From Paramacrobiotus metropolitanus (lineage: Eukaryota; Tardigrada; Eutardigrada; Parachela; Macrobiotidae): a stretch of DNA of 64,000 nucleotides. The notes below the pieces were generated by a model. It saw only the letters and a list, made by a program, of their open reading frames with translations. It was not told the origin of the DNA and did not search any database. Both the position numbers and the translations under genes were made by a program. The stretch lies in assembly GCF_019649055.1 (NCBI RefSeq), contig NW_026570487.1:17869-81868 (forward strand), written 5' to 3'. Below, piece after piece: positions 23,248 through 33,475 of the stretch; the stretch's first letter is position 1; every line of letters begins with the position of its first letter.

Positions 23248-24933
23248 TTAATCGTTAAAGAGTTTAATTGCCGCAATCCACCCGCAAAGGCGATGAACCT
23301 GTTCATCGCTGGGATCAGAGAGTTTCTCCTTCAAATCGCGCCCAAGGTCACATGGCATTTTGGTTGTCCCTTTATGGATTAGGCCAAGCAATTCAAGCAG
23401 TCGTGGATCAAGAACGAAAGATATCTCGCCGTCCAAAATGGCAGTACATTTATTCCAGTAAATGTCCTTGCACGGCAAAATAGCGCACGCAGATTTTAAA
23501 TCTGCAACACGAATATCTCCTACATTCTCCAAAGGTGGCGTGGAAATCAGATATCCATTTTCGTCGAAAGAAAACCCGCTTTGGTGTATAAAACGGCATT
23601 CCACACCAAAAAAACGGATATTTTTCAGTCTGAGTTCTTCTTCTTGTAACATAGCGCAGCAGCAAACTGCTTCAAACGCTTGCAACAAACTGCTACCAGT
23701 CATCCAACCACCTGGATCCGTAACAATAACTTCTTGGGTTGAGGGTGAAAAGCAGTAGAATAAAGGTGCGAACAGGAAGTAGATACGAAGGGATTCCATC
23801 CTTTCGGCCTCAGCCATTGTGTATAGTTTGATAAACCGTGTTATCAAAGGAGAAGTAAGGATTGTGTTCCATTTGAATCACACTGCACGCAGTTTTGCCT
23901 GGACAATTGTTGGCAAATGCGACAATATCTCTAGAAGCAGATCAGAAGCAATAGTGGATATTCCGTTGGATAAACAGATTGCTCCTGATGATTCTGTTTT
24001 CAGGATCGCTTGTCTTCGAGCGTGATCCAGGAGGTTTTTAGAAAATAAGTTGAAAATTTCCTGGAAATATTTAACACATTCACACATTCATGCAAGAAGG
24101 AGTAAGACACACTCTTTTCAAAATGGAAGAGAAGAAGTTTCGTGAAACGTGTCAACACATTCAAGCGAGCAAGAAAAAAATACTTGTATAATAAATAGCG
24201 TGTATGCAGCTAACTAAACACTGCCTGCAGAAACTGCTGCCGAGCAGCACGTGTTTACCTGTTCAATCCACATATCCTGAAGGTACGAGTTCGTGTTTTT
24301 GAAACTGCGTTGAAGGTAAATCATGCACCCATTCCTAATTTCAATGCCCGCAACGCCCGTGCTAGGTAAAGGATGGATGGTACGGTTGAATGCAGGGATA
24401 GCATCTGTGAAATACGAAGAACAGCCACCAGGCAATAAAGAAGCTCTCTTTTTAAAAGTTCCTTCCTTAACGGGATTTTGCTTCGCAGTTCTCTGGGGGT
24501 TACCGTTGTCGAAAGTAGTAGCATCAAGGTCTTGCTTCCAGCGGACGTGCGTCAAGGGCACAAGTTTCACGTTTTCCTCATTTTCTCCGCAGTATATGGC
24601 TACTAAATTGTAACTGTGGTGTTCGAAGCCGCGAGATAAATTGAACAGCTTGGCGGGACTCCATTTCAACGGGCCAGACATACTGTCGCGCACCAGTATC
24701 TCAACTGGCGGAAGTTCCTCTGATGCCGCGTATCTCATGGCGAGGTCAACTCCATCCAGATATTTTTCGTTCAAAAAAATTCGGTTGAAATGTATAAGTT
24801 CTTGCCGGCGCCCATCACAAAAAAAGTCGATTAACAACCCGTCACGTGCGACATCCACTACGCGGCCATGGAAAACGCGACCGTCAGAATCCAAAACATT
24901 CACACTGTTCCAGTTGTATGATAGAGACTCCAT
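23248..24933 (-). pseudogene. E-type Agenet/F-box gene inside the 13.2-kb element, one UGA
   Basis: Exon 1 is 24933-24259 (225 codons, ATG at 24933, donor CAG|GTAAAC) and exon 2 is 24060-23248 (271 codons with stop, acceptor TTTCCAG). Exon 1 has barrel 1 (WNSVNVLDSDGRVFHGRVVD), barrel 2 (PLKWSPAKLFNL), the KH0-like opening KEGTFKKRASLLPGG and the end GIEIRNGCMIYLQR. Exon 2 has the F-box IASDLLLEILSHLPTIVQAK followed by LRAV-TGA-FKWN. The TGA at 23880-23878 replaces the conserved F-box Cys (VCxxWN). Otherwise exon 2 is open to HRLCGWIAAIKLFND. The exon-3 cap found in all other complete copies is missing, perhaps lost. A splice acceptor just before the ATG suggests a 5' UTR intron. It is more diverged from A, B, C and D than they are from each other. 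Confidence 0.75.
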
Positions 24934-25660
24934 TTCTGTACCTGCATGAAAAACCAAAAAGCGAACCGGAGAGATTTTTCTTGAATAAACTTTATCAAGT
25001 CGCAAAGCGGGTTACAGTAGAAATTTAAATGGGGAAATTAAAATCAAGAACACATGGCGAGCCGTTGCGGTGCAGCAGATCGTATTACTTTGAAATTTTC
25101 ACTTTGAATTTAAGTAAGCCTTTTTACCTTTTTTCTGCAAATTAACGCCAAATATTATTGTTATACCTGCTTTGCAGACGTATTGATAATGTTTTGCAAC
25201 TGACATTCCAACGAAACGCTAATTCTTCTCACGTATTGAAATTTATTTGCAGTTCCAACAACGAATACATTAAGGTCTCTTACTGAATCTTTTTTTTGCA
25301 GGAATCCAAGCGATGCTCCGAAGTTCTTGATCACTTACCACAAAAAAGTATTTTAAAAAACTATATTCAACACTGTTAAATCAACGTGAGAGAAAACAAC
25401 AGAAGTGTGGAATGTTTGCAAATTCCAAACCAATGACAAAATGTTTTACGCCGCTCTGACAGACTGAAGTGTTGCACACGAAACTAAAATGCGTCACGAT
25501 TTCTGAGCAGGCAGTTTTTGTACGGTGTGATATATGAACTGAACTGATTTCACTTTTGCTCGAGTCCTCTAAACAGAAAACGTCGCGCTTCTGATTTCGA
25601 GGCTAACACATTTTTCGTTCTCGAAAAAACGACTCGACGTTGAAACCCCTCACGTTCGAC
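24934..25660. other. 5' flank of the E gene, no gene seen
   Basis: AT-rich. TTTTTCATGCAG|GTACAG just above the E start could be an acceptor of a leader intron. Nothing else recognised. Confidence 0.35.
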
Positions 25661-25666
25661 GTTTAA

Positions 25667-25832
25667 AGCCTCCCAGCCTCCCGGCCTCCCGGCCTCCCGG
25701 CCTCCCGGCCTCCCGGCCTCCCAGCCTCCCGGCCTCCCGGCCTCCCAGCCTCCCGGCCTCCCGGCCTCCCGGCCTCCCAGCCTCCCAGCCTCCCAGCCTC
25801 CCAGACTCCCAGCCTCCCAGTCTCCCGGCCTT
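25667..25832 (+). repeat. GGCCTCCC microsatellite/minisatellite
   Basis: About 20 tandem copies of the 8-bp unit CCTCCCGG, with A and G variants, run without interruption. Reading frames across it encode Gly/Arg-rich repeats and are artefacts. Confidence 0.95.
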
Positions 25833-26269
25833 CGCCCCGATAGCGCGCCGAATTAAGCGAGCGCGCGAGCCTCGCCCGGATGTTAAGTAGGCCTGGAACT
25901 GCTCGTGGGTTAACGAGTCCAGTTCCGACGGGTCCGAGCTAAGACGCTGTTGTCTGAACAAGAACAAATTAGAATTTCATAAACACCAAATTAGAATTTC
26001 ATAAACAGTTTTGCCACACAGTTGTTTACTGTAAAGCTGTACAGGTCATCGGTCACTTCTGGTTAACACAACATAACTATTGTGCTGTATAGTGACTATA
26101 CAGTAAAAACAGACATGCATAAATATAAACGTTCACATAAATATGTGTATATATGTAAATTTATGTAAATAAATAAATGTATATCTATGATGTATCATAA
26201 ATAAATGTACACATAAGTTTTAGTGTACACTCTATATTTATATACGTACACAGATGTACGTTACGTTTA

Positions 26270-26890
26270 AAAATTGTGCGTTAGCCAAGGCAACCTACCG
26301 TAAAAGCGCAGTCCCCCCCGCCCAGGCGCGACCTGGGCGTCCTTTCCGAAGAAGAATTCGGTGTGGGTCATGGAGTCCAGGTCCATGGGGGCGTCGCAAG
26401 TCGCGTACACCTGCTTCTTGGGCATCTTGCTGGGCAGCGGCACAAACACGTGTTCGTTCTGGTGCGTAGCGCGCCCCGTGGGACGTCTACGTAGTGGCAG
26501 CCAGCGATAACCGGCTTACAAGTGTCGGCCGGCTTCGCGGGGAGGCCCTTCAATTTTGCACTAATGGCGGTAAAGAAATGGACTCACTAACACCGAAGAT
26601 TGTTGATAGCACGAGCTGGCGTTAAGAGGCACCGTGGGCAACCTGCGGCCGTTGAGTATTGTCAGAGGGGGGCCTGGCGACGTAATCGGGCGTTGTGGAT
26701 GGTCTTCCCGGCGAAGGGGTCGGAGGAGTTGAAGACGGTGGTGGCCGGCCTGGCGCTGTCGACAGCTTCGCCCTCCGGAAAGGGCATGGAGCGCTACTGC
26801 GCGTCGCTGGTGTTGCCAAATTTGGTCGTGGGCTGAGGAACGGCCGCTGGTGTTACCACGACTTCCCGTCGCATCTCCGTTCAATGCTTA
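26270..26890 (-). pseudogene. Left-arm copy of a GC-rich gene remnant (SAXO-like motifs, tentative)
   Basis: Fragments on the minus strand: MPFPEGEAVDSARPATTVFN, then SSDPFAGKTIHN, then after a +1 shift DYVARPPSDNTQRPQVAHGA. Beyond a probable intron come KPVIAGCHYVDVP and VPLPSKMPKKQVYA, then DLDSMTHTEFFFGKDAQVAP. Repeated T-x-H/Y plus DYV or EFFF spacing recalls SAXO/FAM154 microtubule-binding modules; this is a tentative resemblance. The base composition differs strongly from all neighbouring genes. The frame is broken, so it is a relic. Confidence 0.4.
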
Positions 26891-27214
26891 AAGTCTGCTA
26901 AAAAGCGCAAGCAGATAAATCATAAGGCAGCCAGCCAAGCATAATGTAGCAAATACAAAAACTCAATGGATATTTAGCCGAAGCACGCAATCGCGCAAGA
27001 TAAAATAACAAAATTTATTTGTGCTAGCAGAAGACAGCAGAAAGGGAAAAACTGAAAATAAATGATGAGAGATTTTGTTATTTTGTCTTGCGCGATTGCG
27101 TGCTTTGGCTGAATATTTATTGAGTTTTTGTGTTTGCTAAATTATGTTTGGCTGGCTGCCTTAAGATTAAGTTGCTTGCCCATGCGCTTTGTAGCGGACT
27201 TCAAGCATTGGCCG

Positions 27215-27810
27215 GGGATGCGGCAGGAAGTCGGGGTGACAATCAAGGCCATTTCTCTCTCTGCCCACGGCCAAGTTTGGCAGCCCCATCGATGCGCAGT
27301 CGCGCTTCATGCCCTTCCCGGAGGGCGAAGCGGACGACAGGACGGCCACCGCCGTCTTCCACTCCAACGACCCCTTCGTCGTCGAGACCACCCACAAGAC
27401 CCCGCTACGTCGCCAAGCCCCTCTCCGACAAGACCCAACGGCCGCAGGTCGTTCACGAGCCACACACGGTGCCCCCTGGACGCCAGCTCGTGCTATCAAT
27501 AGAACTACGGTAGCCGGCATCCTCGGTGTCAGTGAGTCCATTCCTTGACCGCCACTACTGCAAAACTGCAGGGCATCCCCGCGAAGCCGGCCGACAGTTG
27601 CAAGCCGGCTATCGCTGGCTGCCGCTACGCAGACGTTCCCACGGGGCGCACTACGCACCAGAACGACTTCGTGATGGTGCCGCTGCCCAGTAAGGAGCCC
27701 AAGAAGGTGCAGGTGTACGCGCCCTTCCGCCCACGCTCGGCCGGCTGGGCGGGGGGAGGGGTGCGCTTCTGCGGTAGGTTGTCTTGGCTAACGCACAGCT
27801 TTTGAACTTA
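27215..27810 (+). pseudogene. Right-arm copy of the same GC-rich gene remnant
   Basis: Mirror copy of the left arm: SRFMPFPEGEADDRTATAVF, HSNDPFVVETTHK, then shifted YVAKPLSDKTQRPQVVHEPH. After an apparent acceptor AAACTGCAG (near 27571) come GIPAKPADSCKPAIAGCRYA and FVMVPLPSKEPKKVQVYAPF. The frameshift before YVA is shared by both arms, so it predates the palindrome. The best-preserved stretch is 27309-27480. Confidence 0.4.
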
Positions 27811-28219
27811 ACGTACATCTGTGTACGTATATAAAATAGGCTATGTAATACAACTTTCTACGCTCATATAATTTTTGTGTACATATAGGATACATATATT
27901 TATGATACATATAATTATATTCTCTTATTTACATATATGTACAAATATTTATGTGCACGTTTATTTAAGCATATCTATTTGTACTGTATAGTGTATAGAC
28001 AGATATACCATATGACTGCGTAAGCATATCTATATATTATATAATTCTCTGTTTTGCTGCACTACTATTTTCTGACCTACATATTACTTATTCACACAAC
28101 CTGCTGGCCGACAGGTAGTTAACCGACAGATCGCTTTTCGATGATTTTGCTGCCCGCCGCTTCGCTGAAACTGTTTTGTGTACCGACAGCTTATTCACCG
28201 GTCTGGCTTGTATTTCTCT

Positions 28220-28385
28220 CCTGTTCCTCCCTGGTGTTCAACCCTGGTGTTCCACCCTCCTGTTCCACCCATCTGTTCTAGCCTAGTGTTCCACCCCTCC
28301 TGATCGCCCCTTCTGTTCCACCCTGCTGTTCCACCCTGTTGTTCCACCCTGTTGTTCCACCCTGCTGTTCCTGCCTAGTGTGCTA
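28220..28385 (+). repeat. TGTTCCACCC tandem repeat
   Basis: About ten degenerate units of roughly 14-18 bp share TGTTCCACCCTG. No coding sense. Confidence 0.85.
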
Positions 28386-29560
28386 AGGGCGGTGCCATCT
28401 GCTAATAAGTTTCCAACCTAATGCGTATTGTTAGAGCTCGCCCGTTAAATATCGAGTATTTCAAAGTTCGATTTACGTTTCGTATTCTGTGTTATGAAGC
28501 TGGTCGATCAGTTGAAACTCCTTCCATTTCAGTTTGCAAAAAAACGTTTTCTTTTGTAAAAAAACATGGGAGAACGGATTCCGCAAAATTCATACAGAAA
28601 AAACGCCATCTGGATGGTTTTTGACTCGCTGACCACTACAAAAATTTTTTACCAAACCCGCCAACGACAAATGTTCACTTTTAATGATTTTTAACAAGCT
28701 ATTTTTATTTTTTAGTCAAGACAAGAAAAATTATAAGAAAAATCAGTTACGGTCACCGATACATCAAAGATCGAGCAGTTTTCTGGAGCGTACTGCTTGC
28801 TGGAGCTACAGTGGGTTCGAAGATATTCTGTAGGCAGTCCGAAGATATTCTATTGTCAGATTTATCACAAAGTACTTGTACGACGATAAAAACTTGTATG
28901 AGTATTCTACACGTTAGATACACCTTTAAAAATCTATGTTTCTGAAAGCCAAACACGTGAAATGAGCACTGATATATATGGGTAAGGCGGTCAGTGTTAC
29001 CGACTTCGCAAAAATTCGAAACGAAGCGGAATCTATCGAACGTGTAGGGAGAACAGAAGAAATGTTACATACCGTCCTAAACCAAATTGGTGATAAAGAT
29101 TTAACGTGTTCGTTGATGTGATCGCTTCCGACGCGGAAAAGTTCACGAAAATCACGATAATTATAGCAGAAAGCCGATGTAAGAGTGGCGGCCGAGCAAG
29201 TTCAAATCAAAATTGACACCAAGTGAAAATAATAACTCCATTTACGGTAAATGTCATCTGATCAGTCGAAAAGAGCCATTAAGAAGTGAAAAGCATAAGT
29301 AAAATTCATGAATTGGTGCAGAACCAAAATAAAAAATATCACGCATTGTTCTAAATAAATTAAAATTATTTTAAAAAAACTTCGTGTCTGTAAAAGCCTA
29401 GAATGGGGTTGCTCTAGTTAATTAATAGCAGAAAATGGAGGCTGTAAGAAACGGGCCATCATGATTTTCTTATAGTTAACTGCCTTCTACTGTTTAATTC
29501 GAAACATGAAACGTAAACGTTACATACGAAAGGGAAATGCGGTGCCGGCTATTTCCAACA
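28386..29560. other. Non-coding interior of the 13.2-kb element
   Basis: AT-rich. Short open frames on both strands show no motif. No repeat of note. Confidence 0.4.
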
Positions 29561-29569
29561 GCAGCTTTC

Positions 29570-29930
29570 TTATGATGTATATACGGTGTAGGTTATGGGA
29601 TATTAATAATCCCGGGATGCAAAGACAGCAGCGGTCCGTGATGATACCTATCTAGCCGCATGAAGGGCATGCGGGGACAGCCGGGGATGATGCAGCGGCA
29701 ACCGATGCAGCAGTTTATCCTTTTTCGGGCTATTTCGATACCCTGGAGTCCATGCAGCCCCTGATGCGCATGATGCCCAATTAGCCGGTCGCTTTTACTT
29801 CCGCTGTGCAGCAAAACCAGCAACATCACCCTTAACCCAGCTGATCAGAATTTCCATCCGTCCCAATCCGCAGTTCCGTCCCACCTGCCCAGTGCCCAGT
29901 TTTGCGGTCAGGGAGTAAGGAAGTATTTTA
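29570..29930 (+). pseudogene. Remnant of a Met/Gln/Pro-rich coding segment
   Basis: The plus strand reads MRGQPGMMQRQPMQQF in one frame, then FDTLESMQPLMRMMPN and AVQQNQQHHP in the next, separated by stops and a frameshift. The Met/Gln/Pro bias resembles low-complexity tails of RNA-binding or secreted matrix proteins, but no family can be named. It is richer in GC than the flanks. Confidence 0.35.
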
Positions 29931-30714
29931 CAGCATTTATTTATTTCGCGAGTGACAAAGCACATGCTTGTACCAGTATAGCTGTCAAACATACTAAATA
30001 TTTCAGAAATTATTATAAAACGCTAAACAAAGAGTAAAGTACATTTAACTATTTGTTATTTATACGAAAATTACTATGGCCAAGTCCTTTCACTCCCGTT
30101 TTTTATAGCCACCCTCTTCTGCTGTTAATTAAATAGAGGAACCTTATTCTGGGTTTTTACAGGCACACAGTTTTCTTAATTTTTGATATTTTTATTTTAT
30201 TTGCGACGACGCGTGATATTTTTTATGTTGACTCTACACAATTTCATGAATTTCACTTATGTTTTCCACTAAATTAATGGGTCTGTTCGACTGCTCAGAC
30301 TGCCGACCGATCATAAACCTTTTACGGGTTTATTACTTTACTTGATGTAAATTTTAAACAGCACTTGCTCGACCGCAACTCTTACATCGACTTTCTGCTG
30401 TAATTTATGTGGCCTTTTAGTTGTTTGGAATAGCCGGCACCGCCTTTTCCCTTCGGCTTTGTACTATACGTTTCGTGTTTCATTTTTCGAATTTTTAGTT
30501 TCTCGTTTCTTATTTTTTAAGTTTCAGTGTTTCAATGTTTCATTGTGCCGAATTTACTGTTTCTGATTTACCATTTTGTAGGTATCCGCTTCGTGCTTCG
30601 CGTTTCGTATTCATGTGTGTTTCAATGATTCAGTTCGTAGTTCGAAGTGCATGTTTCTTGTTTCATGTATGTTTTTGTTTCAGGTTCAGTTGCGTAGTTT
30701 TAGTAATCATGTTT
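29931..30714. other. No gene; degenerate lead-in to the minisatellite
   Basis: From about 30470, GTTTC-rich degenerate units foreshadow the array that follows. No gene seen. Confidence 0.45.
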
Positions 30715-31660
30715 AGTTTCAGACTTTCAGTGTTCGTGTTTCACTGTTTCACTGTTTCAAAGTTATCACGTTAAGTTTCAGACTTTCATTGTTTGGTGTA
30801 CACGTGTACATGTGTTTCACTGTTTCAAAGTTATCAGGTTTAGTTTCAGACTTTCAGTGTTTGTGATTCACTGTTTCACTGTTTCAGAGTTATCATGTGG
30901 TGTACACGTGTTTCACTGTTTCACTGCTTCAAAGTTATCATGTTTAGTTTCAGACTGTCAGTGTTCGGTGTACACGTGTTTCAGTGTTTCACTGTTTCAA
31001 AGTTATCATGTTTAGTTTCAGACTGTCAGTGTTCGGTGTACCCGTGTTTCAGTGTTTCACTGTTTCAAAGTTATCATGTTTAGTTTTAGACTTTCAGTGT
31101 TCAGTGTACACGGGTACACGTGTTTCAGTGTTTCGCTGTTTCAAAGTTATCATGTTTAGTTTCAGACTTTCAGTGTTCAGTGTACACGGGTACACGTGTT
31201 TCACTGTTTCAAAGTTATCACGTTTAGTTTCAGACTTTCAGTGTTCGGTGTACACGGGTAACACGTGTTTCAGTGTTTCACTGTTTCAAAGTTATCATGT
31301 TTAGTTTCAGACTTTCAGTGTTCAGTGTACACGGGTACACGTGTTTCAGTGTTTCACTGTTTCAAAGTTATCATGTTTAGTTTCAGACTTTCAGTGTTCA
31401 GTGTACACGGGTAAAGTGTTTCACTGTTTCAAAGTTATAATGTTTAGTTTCAGACTGTCAGTGTTCGGTGTACACGTGTTTCAGTGTTTCACCGTTTCAA
31501 AGTTATCATGTGTAGTTTCAGATTTTCGGTGTTCGGTGTACACGGGTACACGTGTTTCAGTGTTTCACTGTTCCAAAGTTATCATGTTTAGTTTCAGGCT
31601 TTCAGTGTTCGGTGCACGCGTGTACACGTGTTTCAGTGTTTCACTGTTTCATAATGCTTG
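30715..31660 (+). repeat. Minisatellite, unit about 68-76 bp
   Basis: About 13 tandem units, e.g. starts of TTCGGTG at 30963 and 31031, 68 bp apart. Each contains TGTTTCAAAGTTATCATG, TTTAGTTTCAGACT, TCAGTGTTC and GTGTACACG. Longer units of about 75 bp carry an extra GGGTACACG. Several frames stay open through the array, giving repetitive peptides such as VSLFQSYHV; this follows from the repeat and is not evidence of a protein. Confidence 0.92.
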
Positions 31661-32305
31661 TTTCCTGTTTCCGAGTGTACACGCTTCTTTTCGTATTTTT
31701 CAGCTTTTTATCAGCTTCGTGCTTCGCCTTTCATCTTTCACGTCTCGTGCATTGTTTCAGTGTTCCACTGTTTCAAAGTGCTTGTTTCCTAATTAAAATA
31801 TTCACATTTGATCTTTTCGCATTTCATGCAACACTGCGCGGATTTTAATTTCGTAGGTTTAGTTATCAGAAGGAGCTTCAGAGTGTCGTTGTTTCAGTGT
31901 TTCAATGCACTAGTTTCTGGTTTGCGATGTTTTACCAGGTTTATGCTTCGTTGCGAAACGCAGCACATTAAGATGCTTCGCTGCACTCCGGGTGTTAATT
32001 TATGTCTATTGTTTTATCACCTTATCTTGACTGCGATGTGTGTGTAAAACGACTGGTTGTGTACAACTCTTGCTATAACGCACTAAAAAAAGTTTTGTCC
32101 CAGCTCGGGTAATCTATGGCCTTATAACGTTTGACGAGGTGTTAATCAAAGCAATCGGGAAAGTAGGACATGATGGTGATATTAACTTCAAAAATTGCTC
32201 AAACAAATTGTGCGTGCAAAACCAAATAGAAAGTTAGAAACCGATCAAAATCTTGCGTATAACGAGAACTTGCAAGGTACAGAATAAAAGTTTTGGTAAA
32301 CCTTA
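31661..32305. other. No gene recognised
   Basis: Tail of the GTTTC-rich sequence, then AT-rich DNA up to the retroelement fragment. Confidence 0.4.
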
Positions 32306-33274
32306 TTAGCTCTCCCAGCCTATTTGGCTTCGATTCATTCCGCTTCCGGACTCGTGTCGCTGCTGCTTACCAATCACGCGGCCGTGGACGCCACTAACGC
32401 AAAGGAATTGTGGAAAGCGAAAAGTGGTCAGACAGAACTCCCGGAATCGATCTGCCTGAAGTCGCAGCGCGCATGGGATGTGTCGTTCTGCACCATGTCG
32501 CTGTCGGCACTGCTGAAAGTCTTCCGGGACGATGAAACCAACCGAGCCCGCCTCCTTGCCCAGTCGAAACCGGAAGCAGGTATGCTGCTGATAAATGCTT
32601 TGCCGTCGGCGCATATCGGAAATCTCTTAGATGACGACACCCTCAAGATATCAGTCGGACTCAGGCTGGGCGCAGTCATATGTGAAGCACACGCATGTGC
32701 CAAATTCCGCAAGCCTGTAGATGTATACGGCCACCATGGACTGTCATGCTCGTTTTCGGCCGGGAGGCATGCACGACACGGTGCTTTGAACAGCATCGTG
32801 TGCCGATCATTGGTTTCGGCGGGCATTCCAGCAAAACTCGAACCTCGTGGCACAACCCATACGTCCGAACGTCGCCCAGACGGATGCACGACCTTTGCCT
32901 GGAAACGTGGTATGTGTCTGGCATGGGATGTCACCTGCGTCGACACTGTCGCCTCATCCCATACCAAGTCCACTTCCTTAGTTGCCGGATCCACCGCTGC
33001 CCAAGCCGAAGACAAGAAAGCCAAACTCTATGCGTATCTTGTAGGCAGATACATTTTTGCAGCACTAGCCTTTGAAACGTTCGGGCCCTGGGGAAAATCG
33101 GCATCTGCTTTAATAAAGGAAATCGGCAAGCGGCTACAGCAACACACCGGGGAACCTCGCTCACACGAATTCTTACGTCAACGTCTGTCGATCGAAATAC
33201 AGCGAGGCAACGCGGCTTCCGTGCTGGGGACAATGGAAGGCGCGGATAAATTAGAAGAAATTTTGTTGTTGTAG
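32306..33274 (+). pseudogene. 5'-truncated reverse-transcriptase-element C-terminal region, copy 1
   Basis: One open frame begins abruptly at about 32306 (ALPAYLASIHSA, no ATG) and ends at 33274. It matches the region that follows the polymerase domain in a class of invertebrate RT proteins (family knowledge). The landmarks are VDVYGHHGLSC, SAGRHARHGALN, RRPDGCTTFAW, LAWDVTCVDT, VGRYIFAALAFETFGPWG and RQRLSIEIQRGNAASVLGT. RPDG followed by WDVT could be the catalytic core of a PD-(D/E)XK-like nuclease; this is inferred. The polymerase itself is absent. AATAAA lies at 33319, and the right terminal array of the 13.2-kb element starts 79 bp after the stop. Most likely a truncated retroelement copy trapped inside the element. 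Confidence 0.6.
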
Positions 33275-33352
33275 TTCTCTATTTGTTGCCAATTCATGTA
33301 TTCTAACTGGCTTGTGCTAATAAAGTGCACCCTATTTCCGCTGAAATGTACC

Positions 33353-33466
33353 ATGGCCGAACTGAATGACGGCCGAACTGAATTGCGGCCGAAGTGAGTG
33401 GCGGCCGAAAAACTTTGGCCGAAATGAGCGCGGCCGACATAAAAAAGGCCGAAGTGATCGGTAGCC
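33353..33466 (-). repeat. Right terminal array of GGCCGAA units
   Basis: Six to seven GGCCGAA/GGCCGA cores with flanking CTGAATG, AGTGAGT or AATGAG form the inverted counterpart of 20245-20365, ending GAAGTGATCGGTAGCC. Confidence 0.85.
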
Positions 33467-33475
33467 CATTTTTAT
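33467..33475. repeat. Right 9-bp target-site duplication CATTTTTAT
   Basis: Identical to 20236-20244. It is followed directly by AAAGTTCGTCCTGGACGA, the continuation of the serpin intron (copy 1: AAAGGTCGTCCTGAACGA). Confidence 0.88.

Larger units (their letters stand above)
26090..28000. repeat. Large imperfect palindrome, arms about 900 bp, GC-rich core
   Basis: The left arm (about 26090-27010) and right arm (about 27075-28000) are inverted copies of each other. The centre pairs CGAAGCACGCAATCGCGCAA (from about 26980) with TTGCGCGATTGCGTGCTTTG (near 27089-27108). Outer parts are AT-rich in both arms (GATGTACGTTA / TAACGTACATC). The inner parts at 26280-26850 and 27240-27790 are much more GC-rich than anything nearby and contain gene remnants. 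Confidence 0.8.
20245..33466. mobile_element. 13.2-kb composite DNA transposon, Foldback/MULE-like ends
   Basis: Boundaries come from comparison with serpin copy 1 and from the 9-bp direct repeat. The ends are inverted: left CGCGTCCGATCACTTCGGCC, and right (reverse complement) GGCTACCGATCACTTCGGCC, identical at 16 of 20 positions. Each end continues for about 110 bp as an array of roughly 16-bp units with core TCANTTCGGCC. Arrayed inverted ends plus a 9-bp duplication are typical of Foldback elements and MULEs (family knowledge). No MULE transposase was recognised inside, so mobilisation in trans is inferred. Contents: TTTCTTAGG array, E-type F-box gene, GGCCTCCC satellite, GC-rich palindrome, TGTTCCACC satellite, Met/Gln-rich remnant, 68-bp minisatellite and a reverse-transcriptase-element fragment. 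Some contents may be later nested insertions. Confidence 0.8.

Noticed and set aside
25650-25967. Gly/Arg-rich 105-codon frame on the minus strand
   Set aside because: It is almost entirely the GGCCTCCC satellite.
30715-31660. CRISPR-like regular repeats
   Set aside because: The host is eukaryotic and the repeats are contiguous without unique spacers of constant length.
30984-31848. Several open frames with Phe/Ser/Val-rich repeats
   Set aside because: They follow from the 68-76-bp tandem repeat staying open; the repeated peptide changes with the frame and has no start context.
32428-33024. Minus-strand 198-codon frame over the RT fragment
   Set aside because: Antisense shadow; the plus strand carries the conserved motifs.
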